In this document: piece by piece, positions 7,405 to 16,580 of the stretch
Layout of the letters: each line of letters starts with the position of its first letter
Position numbering within the stretch: the first letter of the stretch is position 1
Notes under the pieces: generated by a model
Databases searched by the model: none
What the model saw: the letters and a program-made list of their open reading frames with translations, nothing else
Told to the model about the DNA's origin: nothing
Program-made: the position numbers and the translations under genes
Assembly: GCA_030706635.1 (NCBI GenBank)
Contig: JAUZOD010000009.1
Location: 1 to 64,000, forward strand
Length of the DNA stretch: 64,000 bases
Direction: 5' to 3'
Origin: Bacteroidota bacterium
GTDB lineage: Bacteria > Bacteroidota > Bacteroidia > Chitinophagales > Chitinophagaceae

Positions 7405-8711
7405 GTGTTTTTCCATGCGTCGCGATCATCCGGATTGAATTTCCAGGGAGCGAAGTTATTTTCCACGTTGCTGAACATCGTGTTCCATTCCTGAGGCGCT
7501 TTACTTTCTTCCATGACCAGGAAACGGCGCATTTCAAAAATGATTTCCAGTGGACTGATGCTCACCGGGCATTCTTCCACGCAGGCATTGCAGCTGGTGC
7601 AGGCGCGCAGTTCTTCTTCGCTGATATAGTCATTCAAAAGACGTTTGCCGTCATCTTTGAATTCCCCGTTCTGTCGAACGTTCCTGCCCACTTCTTCCAC
7701 CCGGTCCCGCGTGTCCATCATAATTTTCCGGGGAGACAATTTCTTCCCGGTTATATTGGCCGGGCAGGCTGCCGTACAGCGGCCGCATTCCGTGCAGGAG
7801 TAGGCATCCAGCAGGTTTCTCCAGCTCAGGTCAAAAACATCTCCGGCTCCGAATTTTGCTGCCGGCGCGGATTCTGCGGGAGCCTGGTCCGGCCGCATGG
7901 CATACAATACTTCCTGCTGCACGGATTTCATGTTCCTGATCTTTCCCTGAGGTTGTAACCTGGCATAATAAGCATTGGGAAAGGCCAGCAGGATATGCAG
8001 GTGTTTGGACCAGGGGAGATAATTAAGAAAGGCAAAAATGCCGGCGATGTGCAACCACCAGCAGCTTCGCTCTATGCCTGCCAGTTGCTTATCCGAAAAG
8101 CCATTGAGCAGGGGATGAAGCCAGTGGGAAAAAGCAAAATTTCCAGTCAGGTGATGGGCATATTCAGCATAACTTCTTTCCTGCAAAAGGGTGTCTGATG
8201 CGTTAAATGTCAGGAACAGGCCCATCAGCACGATTTCGGTGATGAGGATATAATTCGCATCAGAGCGCGGCCATCCATCCAGATCGTGACTGAGAAACCG
8301 ACCGAGCTTTAATATATTCCTTCTGCACAGAAAAATTACGCAGGCAATCAATACGGTGAGCGCCAGAAACTCAAACCCGTTGATCAGGATTTTATATGCA
8401 GCGCCCAGGGGCTGGGAAAACAAGCGATGCGTACCCAATATGCCGTCCAGCGAAATTTCCAGAACTTCCAGGTTGATGATGATGAACCCGGCATAAATGA
8501 ACAGATGCAGGAGGGCAACCAGCGGATTCCGAAACATCTTTTTCTGGCCAAGAGCCAGCAGGAGCAGGTTTTTCCACCTGCGTGCGGGTTGGTCAGTATA
8601 GTCCTCATCCCTTCCCAGTAATATGTTTTTGCGGATTCTGCGGGCTTTGACAGAAAATAAAATGATGGCAGACGCAGCCAGCAATATAAAAACGATCTGT
8701 TGAAGCATCAC
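7401..8711 (-). CDS. Membrane-bound 4Fe-4S dicluster protein (NarI/HdrC-like fusion)
   Basis: The N-terminal half holds about six membrane helices resembling the nitrate reductase gamma/HdrE-type domain with several conserved histidines (for example FLSHDL and HHLTGNFAFSHWLHP). From residue 306 a bacterial ferredoxin pair follows: CTECGRCTAACP and CTSCNACVEECP, each ligating one 4Fe-4S cluster. The protein most likely passes electrons between the quinone pool and a CCG-type catalytic partner; that partner is at 1337-2158. In other Bacteroidota I know these two genes as neighbours, with this one first, as the orientation here would also give if the intervening block were absent. Confidence 0.85.
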   Translation of the reverse strand: MMLQQIVFILLAASAIILFSVKARRIRKNILLGRDEDYTDQPARRWKNLLLLALGQKKMFRNPLVALLHLFIYAGFIIINLEVLEISLDGILGTHRLFSQPLGAAYKILINGFEFLALTVLIACVIFLCRRNILKLGRFLSHDLDGWPRSDANYILITEIVLMGLFLTFNASDTLLQERSYAEYAHHLTGNFAFSHWLHPLLNGFSDKQLAGIERSCWWLHIAGIFAFLNYLPWSKHLHILLAFPNAYYARLQPQGKIRNMKSVQQEVLYAMRPDQAPAESAPAAKFGAGDVFDLSWRNLLDAYSCTECGRCTAACPANITGKKLSPRKIMMDTRDRVEEVGRNVRQNGEFKDDGKRLLNDYISEEELRACTSCNACVEECPVSISPLEIIFEMRRFLVMEESKAPQEWNTMFSNVENNFAPWKFNPDDRDAWKNT

Positions 8712-8775
8712 CGGATATTTGTTACCCTAAGATAGAGAGGATTTGCAGGATTTATGATTTTCTTTACCTTGGGTC

Positions 8776-9270
8776 ATGGATAAGAATTATATACTGTCGC
8801 CGGAAACAGCCGCCCGGAAGCTTAAAAGAATGGCTTATGAAATCCTGGAAAATAATTTTGCGGAAAAGGAAATTATTCTGGCCGGAATCCGCGTAAACGG
8901 AACGGTGATTGCCCGGAATATTCAGTCTATTTTGAAAGAGATCTCCACATTGTCCACTGAACTGCTGACTGTAAGCCTGGATAAAATTAAACCCGAGACG
9001 GTGATTCTGGATAAGCAGATTCCGTTGGGGAACAAAGTGGTCGTGCTCATTGACGATGTGTCCAACAGCGGCAAAACCCTCCTGTATGCATTAAAGCCTT
9101 TTCTGGATGAGCATCCGAAAAAAATCCAGACCCTGGTGCTGGTAGAGCGCAGCCACAATACTTTTCCTGTTAAACCCGACTATGTTGGCTTATCCGTGGC
9201 CACCACACTTCAGGAGCATATTTTCGTGGATGTGGAAGGGGACCGGATAAAAGGAGCCTGGCTGGAATAG
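8776..9270 (+). CDS. PyrR-like phosphoribosyltransferase
   Basis: A 164-residue type I phosphoribosyltransferase. The PRPP-binding loop is visible at residues 88-101 ([14 protein letters not shown]), preceded by a [10 protein letters not shown] segment. The size and layout resemble PyrR/uracil phosphoribosyltransferase-type proteins, and homologues in Bacteroidota are annotated simply as phosphoribosyltransferase. Whether it salvages a base or regulates is unclear, since no pyrimidine operon is next to it. It precedes gyrA, which however has its own promoter in the 97-bp gap. Confidence 0.85.
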   Translation: MDKNYILSPETAARKLKRMAYEILENNFAEKEIILAGIRVNGTVIARNIQSILKEISTLSTELLTVSLDKIKPETVILDKQIPLGNKVVVLIDDVSNSGKTLLYALKPFLDEHPKKIQTLVLVERSHNTFPVKPDYVGLSVATTLQEHIFVDVEGDRIKGAWLE

Positions 9271-9292
9271 TCCGAAAATAGAGTCTTTCTTA

Positions 9293-9324
9293 TTGGCCAA
9301 TGCCTGCTGTTTTCATTACCTTTG
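9293..9324 (+). promoter_or_regulatory. Bacteroidota-type promoter of gyrA
   Basis: TACCTTTG at 9317-9324 matches the TAnnTTTG -7 consensus and a TTG at 9293-9295 lies 21 bp upstream. The promoter overlaps the open frame that extends upstream of gyrA to a TTG at 9293, and so argues that translation starts at the ATG at 9368. Confidence 0.6.
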
Positions 9325-9367
9325 TGCCCTTGTAAATGCAAGGATTTTACAGGGATTTAAAATAATT

Positions 9368-11923
9368 ATGGAAGAACAGATTAAACCGGAAGAAACACAG
9401 GACAATAACCGTATTGTGCCGATAAATATTGACGAGCAGATGAAGACGGCCTACATAGATTACTCTATGTCGGTTATTGTAAGCCGGGCTTTGCCGGACG
9501 TGCGGGACGGACTCAAACCGGTTCACCGCCGTATCCTTTACGGGATGAAAGAACTGGGCAACAACAGCAACAAACCGTATAAGAAAGCCGCTCGTATTGT
9601 GGGCGAGGTGATGGGTAAATACCATCCTCACGGCGATGCTGCCATTTATCATACGATGGTCCGGATGGCCCAGGAATGGAGCATCCGGTACGTGTTGGTG
9701 GACCGCCAGGGAAATTTTGGCAGCCAGGATGGAGACGGGCCTGCCGCGATGCGGTACACAGAAGCCAGGCTTCACCGGCTTGCCGAGAGTATGCTGGAAG
9801 ATATTGAAAAAGAGACGGTGGATTTCCAGCCGAATTTTGATGATTCCCTGACGGAACCGGTGGTTCTTCCTTCCCGCATTCCACAGCTCCTGATCAATGG
9901 CGCCAGCGGGATAGCGGTCGGCATGGCGACTAATATACTGCCCCACAATCTGTCTGAGGTCATTGATGGCTGTGTTGCCTATATCGACAAACGCGATATC
10001 ACCGTAGATGAAATTATGCAGTATGTTAAGGGCCCTGATTTCCCTACCGGGGGCGTGATATATGGCATGGAAGGCGTAAAACTGGCTATGCATACCGGAC
10101 GCGGACGCGCCGTGCTTCGCGGAAAATTGCATGTGGATACCAAACCGAGCGGAAGGGAACAGGTGGTGATCACCGAAGTGCCTTATCAGGTAAACCGGGA
10201 TGGGTTGTGTGACCGGATCGGGCAATTGGTAAATGAAAAGATCATTGACGGGATCACGCATGTAAACAACGAATCGAACGAAAAGGAAGGGACCCGGATC
10301 GTGATTGATCTGCGCCGGGATGCGGTGGCGAATGTGGTGATCAATCAGCTATTTAAACATACCGAGCTGCAGACTTCCTATGGGATCAATAATGTAGCGC
10401 TTGTCAAGGGCAGACCGAGAACCTTAACGGTGCGGGAGATGATTACGGAGTTCGTGGAATTCCGTCATGAAGTGGTCATCCGCAGAACACAGTTTGAATT
10501 GCGCGAGGCTGAGAAACGGGCGCATATCCTTCAGGGTTACCTGATTGCACTGGATCACCTGGATGAGGTCATTAGCCTCATCAGGTCATCAGCCACGCCT
10601 GACCTGGCGAAAGAAAACCTGATCAATGCCGGTTGGGGACTGAGTGAGATCCAGGCGAAGGCCATCCTCGAGCTGCGTTTACAGCGTTTAACGGGCATGG
10701 AGCGGGACAAGATCCGGAACGAATTTGACGAATTGATGAAGCAGATTGCGTATCTCCAGGACTTATTGCAGGATGAAGCCAAGCGGTTTGCCCTAATCCG
10801 GAAAGAACTGCTCGAGATCAGGGAAAAATTCGGTGATGAAAGAAAAACGGAGATCACGTATCTGGACGATGAAATGCAGATTAAGGACCTCATCAAGGAA
10901 GAAGACGTGGTGATCACCATATCGCATCATGGCTATATCAAACGTACTTCGGCTACTGAATACCGTCAGCAGCGCCGTGGAGGAAGGGGCGCGAGCGGCG
11001 GAAAGACCCGGCTGGAAGATTATATTGTACATTTATTTGTTGCCTCCACACACCATACCCTGCTTTTCTTTACCGAAAAGGGAAGGTGCTACTGGCTGAA
11101 TGTTTACCAGATTCCGGAAGGGGATAAAGTAAGTAAGGGAAGAGCTGTTCAGAACCTGATCCAGATTCCGGCAGACGACAAGATCAAGGCGATCATTGAT
11201 GTAAAGGATATTAAGGACAATGAATTCCTGAACAGCCATTTCATAGTACTTTGTACCAAGCAGGGGGTTATTAAAAAAACCATGCTGGAAGATTTCAGCC
11301 GTCCGCGCCAAAACGGAGTAAATGCCATAACGATCCTGGAGAACGATCACCTGCTTGATGCGCGCCTGACCGACGGCAATTGTGAGATCATGATGGCTGT
11401 GAAATCCGGTCGCGCCATTCGCTTTCCGGAAGGGAAAGTTCGTCCCACAGGCCGCGGCGCCATTGGCGTGGCTGGCATAGAAGTGGATGATAATTCAGAC
11501 GAAGTGATTGGCATGATATGTGTCAATAAAGACGATAAATCCAGGACAGTACTGGTTGTTAGCGAAAATGGTTATGGAAAACGCACGCCCATTGAAGAAT
11601 ACCGCGTAACAAACCGGGGAGGCAAAGGAGTAAAAACGATTCACGTTACGGAAAAAACCGGGAAACTGGTCGGGGTCCTGGATGTTACCGAAAAAGAAGA
11701 CCTGATGATCACCTGCAAATCAGGGATTACCATCCGGATGCCGGTGAACGGAATCAGCGAACTCGGACGGGCAACGCAAGGGGTCAAACTCATCCGGCTG
11801 GACGACGGAGATGGTATAGCCGCAATTACCCAGCTCGATGAAGAAAGCAATGTGGAAGAAATTCCTGATATTGCAAATCCATTATTGTCCGACGCTCCGC
11901 CCCCCGAAAACACTCCCGAATAA
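9368..11923 (+). CDS. gyrA: DNA gyrase subunit A
   Basis: An 851-residue type IIA topoisomerase A subunit. The breakage-reunion domain shows the catalytic tyrosine at residue 130 ([10 protein letters not shown]), and the GyrA-box QRRGGRG at 535-541 identifies it as gyrase rather than topoisomerase IV. A C-terminal beta-pinwheel follows and the tail is acidic. Start at ATG 9368 chosen because the family N-terminus ([24 protein letters not shown]) follows shortly and a promoter lies just upstream. The quinolone-determining region reads [17 protein letters not shown]: the positions equivalent to E. coli Ser83 and Asp87 are Ala91 and His95, both non-standard. With GyrB it introduces negative supercoils. 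Confidence 0.97.
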   Translation: MEEQIKPEETQDNNRIVPINIDEQMKTAYIDYSMSVIVSRALPDVRDGLKPVHRRILYGMKELGNNSNKPYKKAARIVGEVMGKYHPHGDAAIYHTMVRMAQEWSIRYVLVDRQGNFGSQDGDGPAAMRYTEARLHRLAESMLEDIEKETVDFQPNFDDSLTEPVVLPSRIPQLLINGASGIAVGMATNILPHNLSEVIDGCVAYIDKRDITVDEIMQYVKGPDFPTGGVIYGMEGVKLAMHTGRGRAVLRGKLHVDTKPSGREQVVITEVPYQVNRDGLCDRIGQLVNEKIIDGITHVNNESNEKEGTRIVIDLRRDAVANVVINQLFKHTELQTSYGINNVALVKGRPRTLTVREMITEFVEFRHEVVIRRTQFELREAEKRAHILQGYLIALDHLDEVISLIRSSATPDLAKENLINAGWGLSEIQAKAILELRLQRLTGMERDKIRNEFDELMKQIAYLQDLLQDEAKRFALIRKELLEIREKFGDERKTEITYLDDEMQIKDLIKEEDVVITISHHGYIKRTSATEYRQQRRGGRGASGGKTRLEDYIVHLFVASTHHTLLFFTEKGRCYWLNVYQIPEGDKVSKGRAVQNLIQIPADDKIKAIIDVKDIKDNEFLNSHFIVLCTKQGVIKKTMLEDFSRPRQNGVNAITILENDHLLDARLTDGNCEIMMAVKSGRAIRFPEGKVRPTGRGAIGVAGIEVDDNSDEVIGMICVNKDDKSRTVLVVSENGYGKRTPIEEYRVTNRGGKGVKTIHVTEKTGKLVGVLDVTEKEDLMITCKSGITIRMPVNGISELGRATQGVKLIRLDDGDGIAAITQLDEESNVEEIPDIANPLLSDAPPPENTPE

Positions 11924-11953
11924 TTGTCATCTGAAAACTTCAAATAAAATCTC

Positions 11954-13222
11954 ATGAAACGGATCTTTTTAAGTGTCGCGCTGGCAGGCCTTTTTTCGGG
12001 ATTGTTTGCCCAGTCAATAGACAAGGCAAAAGAATATCTGAAAGCAAACAAGCTGCCCGAAGCCAAAGCGGAAATAGACAAGGTACTCACCATTGAAAAG
12101 AATCAGAAAAATGCGGAAGCCTGGTATACGAAAGTAAAAGTGTACAATGCCATTGCCGTGAATGATCAGCTGAAGGCAACGGTTCCGGATGCTTTTATCC
12201 AGTCTTTTGAAGCGCTTAAGAAATACACGGAACTGGATGATAAAAAACTGATATTGCTCACGCTCGATCAGTACAAGCCGATTAATGAAATCTATCAGGG
12301 TCTTTTCCAGGCAGGCGCTGCGGCTTACAACGATAAAAAATATCCCGAAGCTTTTGACGATTTCACCAGCGCGATCACGGCGATCAAATTCATGAATCAA
12401 AAAGGCTGGATCAAACAGAATATGGATACCACGTCCACTCTGTATGCTGGTATTTCAGCCGAAAAAGCCGGTAAAAGAGATGACGCTGCCCTGTATTATA
12501 AGCAAATCGCAGACTCCGGCATTACAAAGATCAGTGGAAACGACATGTCGGAAATCTATAAATGGCTGGCCGATTACTATAACAGAAAAGGGGATAGAGC
12601 CAATACCGATAAATATGTGGCCATAGGAAAAGCTAAATATCCGAATGAGCTTTTCTACGATGAGATGGTGTTGGATAATCTGCGAAAGAGTGGTTCCAAG
12701 GATTCCCTGTTTGCCAGATATGAGGAGATCAACAAGGAACATCCTGACAGCGCCATTTATTTCTTTAACTATGGCCTGGAGCTCTATCAATATGCCTCCG
12801 ATACCACCAAGGCTGCCTTGTCTAATGCGGATGAACTGGTAAAAAAGGCGCAGGAAAAACTGACCAGGAGTTTGCAGTTAAATCCGAACTATCCTCAGGC
12901 TTCGCTGGTATTGGGTCAAATCTCTTATAATGAGGGCATCGCCCTGCAGCAGCAGGCAAAAGCCATTAAAGGCACCAAGCCGGAAGATCTGAAAAAACGT
13001 GCTGATATCAGGGCTGAAGCGATGAAAAAATTTGATGAAGCCGTTCCTTATTTTGAAAAGATTGATCAATTGCTGGGCAAGGAAGGTGTATTGAAGCGTG
13101 CAGACAAAACCTCCCTGAGGGATGCCTACGATCTGCTGGTGACCATTTATGAACAGAAAAGGGATAAGGATAAGGCGGCCGCATGGACAGACAAATACAA
13201 TAATGTAGAAAAGATTCACTGA
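11954..13222 (+). CDS. Secreted TPR-repeat protein
   Basis: The 422-residue protein has a signal peptide (MKRIFLSVALAGLFSGLFAQ) and then helical repeats with tetratricopeptide character, for example AKEYLKANKLPEAKAEIDKVL, YNDKKYPEAFDDFTSAI, and YYKQIADSGI. The C-terminal part includes LNPNYPQASLVLGQISYNEGIAL. Such periplasmic TPR proteins serve as scaffolds in Bacteroidota; no catalytic domain is visible. It starts 31 bp after gyrA and may be read through from it. A hairpin terminator follows. Confidence 0.8.
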   Translation: MKRIFLSVALAGLFSGLFAQSIDKAKEYLKANKLPEAKAEIDKVLTIEKNQKNAEAWYTKVKVYNAIAVNDQLKATVPDAFIQSFEALKKYTELDDKKLILLTLDQYKPINEIYQGLFQAGAAAYNDKKYPEAFDDFTSAITAIKFMNQKGWIKQNMDTTSTLYAGISAEKAGKRDDAALYYKQIADSGITKISGNDMSEIYKWLADYYNRKGDRANTDKYVAIGKAKYPNELFYDEMVLDNLRKSGSKDSLFARYEEINKEHPDSAIYFFNYGLELYQYASDTTKAALSNADELVKKAQEKLTRSLQLNPNYPQASLVLGQISYNEGIALQQQAKAIKGTKPEDLKKRADIRAEAMKKFDEAVPYFEKIDQLLGKEGVLKRADKTSLRDAYDLLVTIYEQKRDKDKAAAWTDKYNNVEKIH

Positions 13223-13236
13223 TTTCTATCAGTACG

Positions 13237-13280
13237 AAAATCCGCGCATCCATTGGACATCATGGGGTGGGCGGATTTTT
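13237..13280. terminator. Bidirectional terminator between convergent genes
   Basis: AAAATCCGC at 13237-13245 pairs with GCGGATTTT at 13271-13279, followed by further T residues on the plus strand and preceded by A residues that act as the T-run for the minus strand. It lies between the ends of the TPR gene and the 13287-13811 gene. Confidence 0.55.
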
Positions 13281-13286
13281 TATTTC

Positions 13287-13811
13287 TTATGGAAGTGCAA
13301 AATGAAAGTTTGAATTTAAAGACCATTGCTTTTTGACCATGGAATATCCGGGTTCAATTCCTATTCCAATGATTTTGGTGACCGGAACAACATAGCGTAT
13401 CGCGGCGCGCATTTCCAGATAGGAAACATTTACGAGTTCAGGCTGGGCAATCAGATAAAAACGATTGGCTATTTTATATTGCCCTTTTATGTAAAAGGAG
13501 ATGACCATGCCTTTTGAATAAGCTGTTGATTTGCCCGTTCTTTCTTCCGTATTCGACCAAAGGATTTCGGTTCCCAGGAAATAACTGAATTTACCGGCGT
13601 CTTTCTTCCATTTGCCGGCCTCAATGCCAACCCCCATCACCGGGCCCGTTTGCAGGGTATGATATACCGTCAGGGCCGCGAAAGCAGGTATAGAACAGGA
13701 ATTGCATTTTTCCTGTGCGCTGATGCTGATTAAAAAGGAAAAGTAAATGATAAACAGCAAACCAAAATATTTGCCGTAGCTGTTCGGGGGGCGGAATGAT
13801 GATGTCCACAT
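13287..13811 (-). CDS. Small outer-membrane-like protein of unknown function
   Basis: The 174-residue product begins with a hydrophobic signal-like segment (YFGLLFIIYFSFLISISAQ) and continues with alternating beta-strand patterns such as YFLGTEILW, GMVISFYIKGQY, FYLIAQPELV and IIGIGIEPGYSM, typical of a small outer-membrane beta-barrel. A CNSCS cysteine pair follows the cleavage site. I do not recognise a named family. The start at ATG 13811 puts about 14 residues before the hydrophobic stretch, so a later start is possible. It converges with the TPR gene. Confidence 0.6.
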   Translation of the reverse strand: MWTSSFRPPNSYGKYFGLLFIIYFSFLISISAQEKCNSCSIPAFAALTVYHTLQTGPVMGVGIEAGKWKKDAGKFSYFLGTEILWSNTEERTGKSTAYSKGMVISFYIKGQYKIANRFYLIAQPELVNVSYLEMRAAIRYVVPVTKIIGIGIEPGYSMVKKQWSLNSNFHFALP

Positions 13812-14093
13812 GGAAACGGATGGGTTTATTTAAATGATGAATGAATACCGATACGAATCGAGTGGTAATTTCGAGGAGCGGATCTTTGTATTTAAATAAG
13901 AAACTGGATGGGGGAGAACGCGGGTATCAGAGGATGATGGGCGTGGAGATAAAAATAGTCAGCGGATCTGGCTTTTAAAAGCAATTGAGCGTTTTTTTTC
14001 GCCAGTGACAATAATGGGAAAGTGTACTAAATTGGGAATTCATCCGTTTTACGCTTAGCCCCCTGGACTGGTGAATTCATTTAATTAAAACAA

Positions 14094-14107
14094 AAGGAGC
14101 TTCCTTG
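14094..14107 (+). promoter_or_regulatory. Ribosome-binding site supporting a TTG start
   Basis: An AAAAGGAG sequence about 5-7 bp before the TTG at 14105 is a strong Shine-Dalgarno match, unusual for Bacteroidota, and supports TTG as the start of the acyltransferase gene; no in-frame ATG exists close by. Confidence 0.55.
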
Positions 14108-15259
14108 CCGCAAACCCAGCATGAGACCCCGCGTACGGGACTGAAATATCAACCCCAATTGTCCGGACTCCGGTTTTGTGCCGTGTTGTTTGTGGTTATT
14201 TATCATTTTTCCAACGTGCTTACCAACCTGAAGTATGTTTACGATCTGGGCGTTTTTATTGTTTTCTTTTTTGTTCTGAGCAGCTATCTCATCACGCGCA
14301 TTTTACTGAACGCGAAGAGAAAGGCAATCCAGAATGGTTTCGGCAGGTGGAAGGTGGCCATTGCCTTTCTTACCAGGAGAACACTGCGTATCTTTCCCGC
14401 CTATTATTTTTACCTGCTGCTGTTGCTCTTGTTGCCTCTCCAGGGTCAGGAGGTTAGGCACCATCTGGCCATGTATTTTTTTTATTTGTCCAATGTATTG
14501 CTGCATATCACGAAGACCTGGGGACCCTTTACAGTCCATTTATGGACCCTGGCTGTAGAAGAGCAGTTCTATCTGGTATGGCCCTGGATCATTCTCTTTA
14601 TCCCCAATAAATACCTGACTAAGGTTTTTACGGCTATGGTAATTGCAGGTGTCCTTTTCCGGGTTATATCCATTAGCAACATGACAGAGCAGAATATGCA
14701 AATATTCCCGATGCTTGTACTTGCACCTGCCTGCATGGATTGCTTTGCCGCGGGGGCTATTCTGGCTTACTACCACAATCAGGGATATACGAATAATAAA
14801 TGGTTGAAATGGCTGTTGATCGGTATTATTCCGATTTGGCTTTTTCTGATCTTTTCCCATCATCGAAGGATATTTCTGGGGATGGACAGGGTATTTGTGT
14901 CGCTCTTTGCCGTTACGATTATTGATACAGCCAACCGGGGATATACGGGCATTACTAAAAAATTCCTGGAGAACAGCGTGGTGCAATATCTTTCCAAGAT
15001 CAGTTACAGCATTTATTTATACCACCTGATTGTAACTGTTTTTTTCTGGAAGATTTTCGAAGTGGCCCAGCATTATTTCAGTGGATACGACCTCTCGTTC
15101 ATCGGCCGCGTGGCTGATTCTCCGTATGGAGGTTTCTTTATCTATATGGCGCTCGCCATTGGCTGCGCAAGCATTTCTTGGTATTGCCTGGAACAGCCCA
15201 TCAATAATTTAAAGAGACTGGTAGCCTATGTAATGCCGGGGAAGAAAAAAACGGAGTAA
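14105..15259 (+). CDS. Acyltransferase 3 (OafA/YrhL-like)
   Basis: A 384-residue integral membrane acyltransferase of family 3. The start YQPQLSGLRFCAVLFVVIYH carries the family's conserved R and catalytic H (here in VVIYHF), and WTLAVEEQFYLVWP is the second signature; about ten hydrophobic helices follow. These enzymes O-acetylate or otherwise acylate surface sugars. It starts with TTG at 14105 behind a good ribosome-binding site. It lies convergent to a glycosyltransferase and an O-antigen-type ABC exporter, which fits decoration of an exported polysaccharide. Confidence 0.9.
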   Translation: MPQTQHETPRTGLKYQPQLSGLRFCAVLFVVIYHFSNVLTNLKYVYDLGVFIVFFFVLSSYLITRILLNAKRKAIQNGFGRWKVAIAFLTRRTLRIFPAYYFYLLLLLLLPLQGQEVRHHLAMYFFYLSNVLLHITKTWGPFTVHLWTLAVEEQFYLVWPWIILFIPNKYLTKVFTAMVIAGVLFRVISISNMTEQNMQIFPMLVLAPACMDCFAAGAILAYYHNQGYTNNKWLKWLLIGIIPIWLFLIFSHHRRIFLGMDRVFVSLFAVTIIDTANRGYTGITKKFLENSVVQYLSKISYSIYLYHLIVTVFFWKIFEVAQHYFSGYDLSFIGRVADSPYGGFFIYMALAIGCASISWYCLEQPINNLKRLVAYVMPGKKKTE

Positions 15260-15269
15260 GAAAAACGGA

Positions 15270-16301
15270 TTATCTGAAAAGATTCAGCGGTCTGTACAGG
15301 AATTTCTTCTCTTTTTCCATTTTGTATCCAATCAGTATTTTAAACCGGATCTTCAGATAATAGAACAAAGTGGTGTAGCCAAAATGAATTTTCAGCGCGC
15401 GCTTCGCCTGGGCAGCGGCAATATCCGGGCGGAAATATTCATGATATATTTTATCGGACGTATATGAGAAGTAATGAGCGAAATGTTTTCTGGCGAGCCG
15501 GTACATCCTTTTTTTTTCGGCCTTTGGGAAATAGTCCTGGATGATGTCGATGACCGTCAGCGCATCGGTCATGCTTTGCCCGGAAAGAAAATAACGACTG
15601 GTGATGTTATTTTCATGAACCCGGTATAGAGCCAGTTTTTTTGGCGTATGCGCAACGGGATAATGCGCCGCGATCCTGACCCACATTTCCCAGTCCTCTC
15701 CGTAATGAACGGCAAAAAACCCTCCCAGCTTTTCGTAAACGGACCGCCTGACCACCATGGCCGGGGGTTGAACATGCTGGGCATGTCCGATTTCCAAAAG
15801 CCAGTTCTTCAATATGCCTGGCTCAGTGAGGAATTCGTTACTATGGTACAATTCTGTGTTCTGTTCATTGATATAGGTATAGCCGCTGAAGACGGCACCT
15901 GCTTCCGGAAACCGGGAAAAGACGTGCTGGATTTCGGCATAGAAGCCCGGCCTCACCAGATCGTCTCCATGCAGCATATGTATATACTCACCGGTTGACC
16001 TGTTAAGACAGGTCTCAAAATTACGGAGGCTGCCTACGTTTTCAGTCTGGCGGTAATAGGATACCCTGCCTTTGCCTATATAGTCAACCAGGGCTTCCAC
16101 ATTGGTATCTGTGCTGCAATCATCCACCACTTCAATTTGCATGATTTCGGGTCCGGGGTCCTGTTGTAGAATAGAACGAAGCGCCTCAATCAGGTAAGCA
16201 CTGCAGTTAAAACAGGGAAGCATAACAGACCATAAAGGCCGGTTCACCTGTTGCGGTACGGGGTTAATTTGTGGCGGGGTTTTAGGAATCCGATCAATCA
16301 T
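15270..16301 (-). CDS. Family 2 glycosyltransferase
   Basis: The GT-A fold of family GT2 is evident: WSVMLPCFNCSAYLIEALRS at the N-terminus, the VVDDCSTD nucleotide-binding motif, the MLHGDDLVRPGFY DxD-equivalent, and the GEDWEMWVRIA segment holding the probable catalytic acid. The C-terminal 80 residues are basic with aromatic residues and may sit at the membrane. It probably adds a sugar to the polysaccharide exported by the Wzm/Wzt-like pair upstream on the same strand, 279 bp away. Donor and acceptor cannot be inferred. Confidence 0.9.
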   Translation of the reverse strand: MIDRIPKTPPQINPVPQQVNRPLWSVMLPCFNCSAYLIEALRSILQQDPGPEIMQIEVVDDCSTDTNVEALVDYIGKGRVSYYRQTENVGSLRNFETCLNRSTGEYIHMLHGDDLVRPGFYAEIQHVFSRFPEAGAVFSGYTYINEQNTELYHSNEFLTEPGILKNWLLEIGHAQHVQPPAMVVRRSVYEKLGGFFAVHYGEDWEMWVRIAAHYPVAHTPKKLALYRVHENNITSRYFLSGQSMTDALTVIDIIQDYFPKAEKKRMYRLARKHFAHYFSYTSDKIYHEYFRPDIAAAQAKRALKIHFGYTTLFYYLKIRFKILIGYKMEKEKKFLYRPLNLFR

Positions 16302-16580
16302 GGCGCAATCTTATACGGTTTCAAGGGGTAGAGATAAGGGTAAATACTTACATGGTACTAAGTTAAAAAAGAAATATCAGGGAATCATATCAACCCTAGT
16401 TCATTTCGGTGAATGCAGGCAAATAATCTCTTCTGCCAACTTCGTGTTTCTGTGCTATTTACTCAGAATCAGGGCGTGGCCTGTATAATAGGATGGCATA
16501 CGGTGAATATCTTTAAACTGTCCTTTTCGATAAAGAGGCTTCTTTCTTCGATGAACGGAATCGAAGATCCGCAGATCCGG

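Noticed and set aside
8762-8772. TACCTTGG as promoter of the phosphoribosyltransferase gene
   Set aside because: It has a mismatch to TAnnTTTG and lies only a few bases before the ATG, which would leave no leader.
9347-10261. 304-codon minus-strand frame
   Set aside because: Antisense to gyrA; composition rich in His, Arg and Gly as expected from mirrored coding sequence; no family resemblance.
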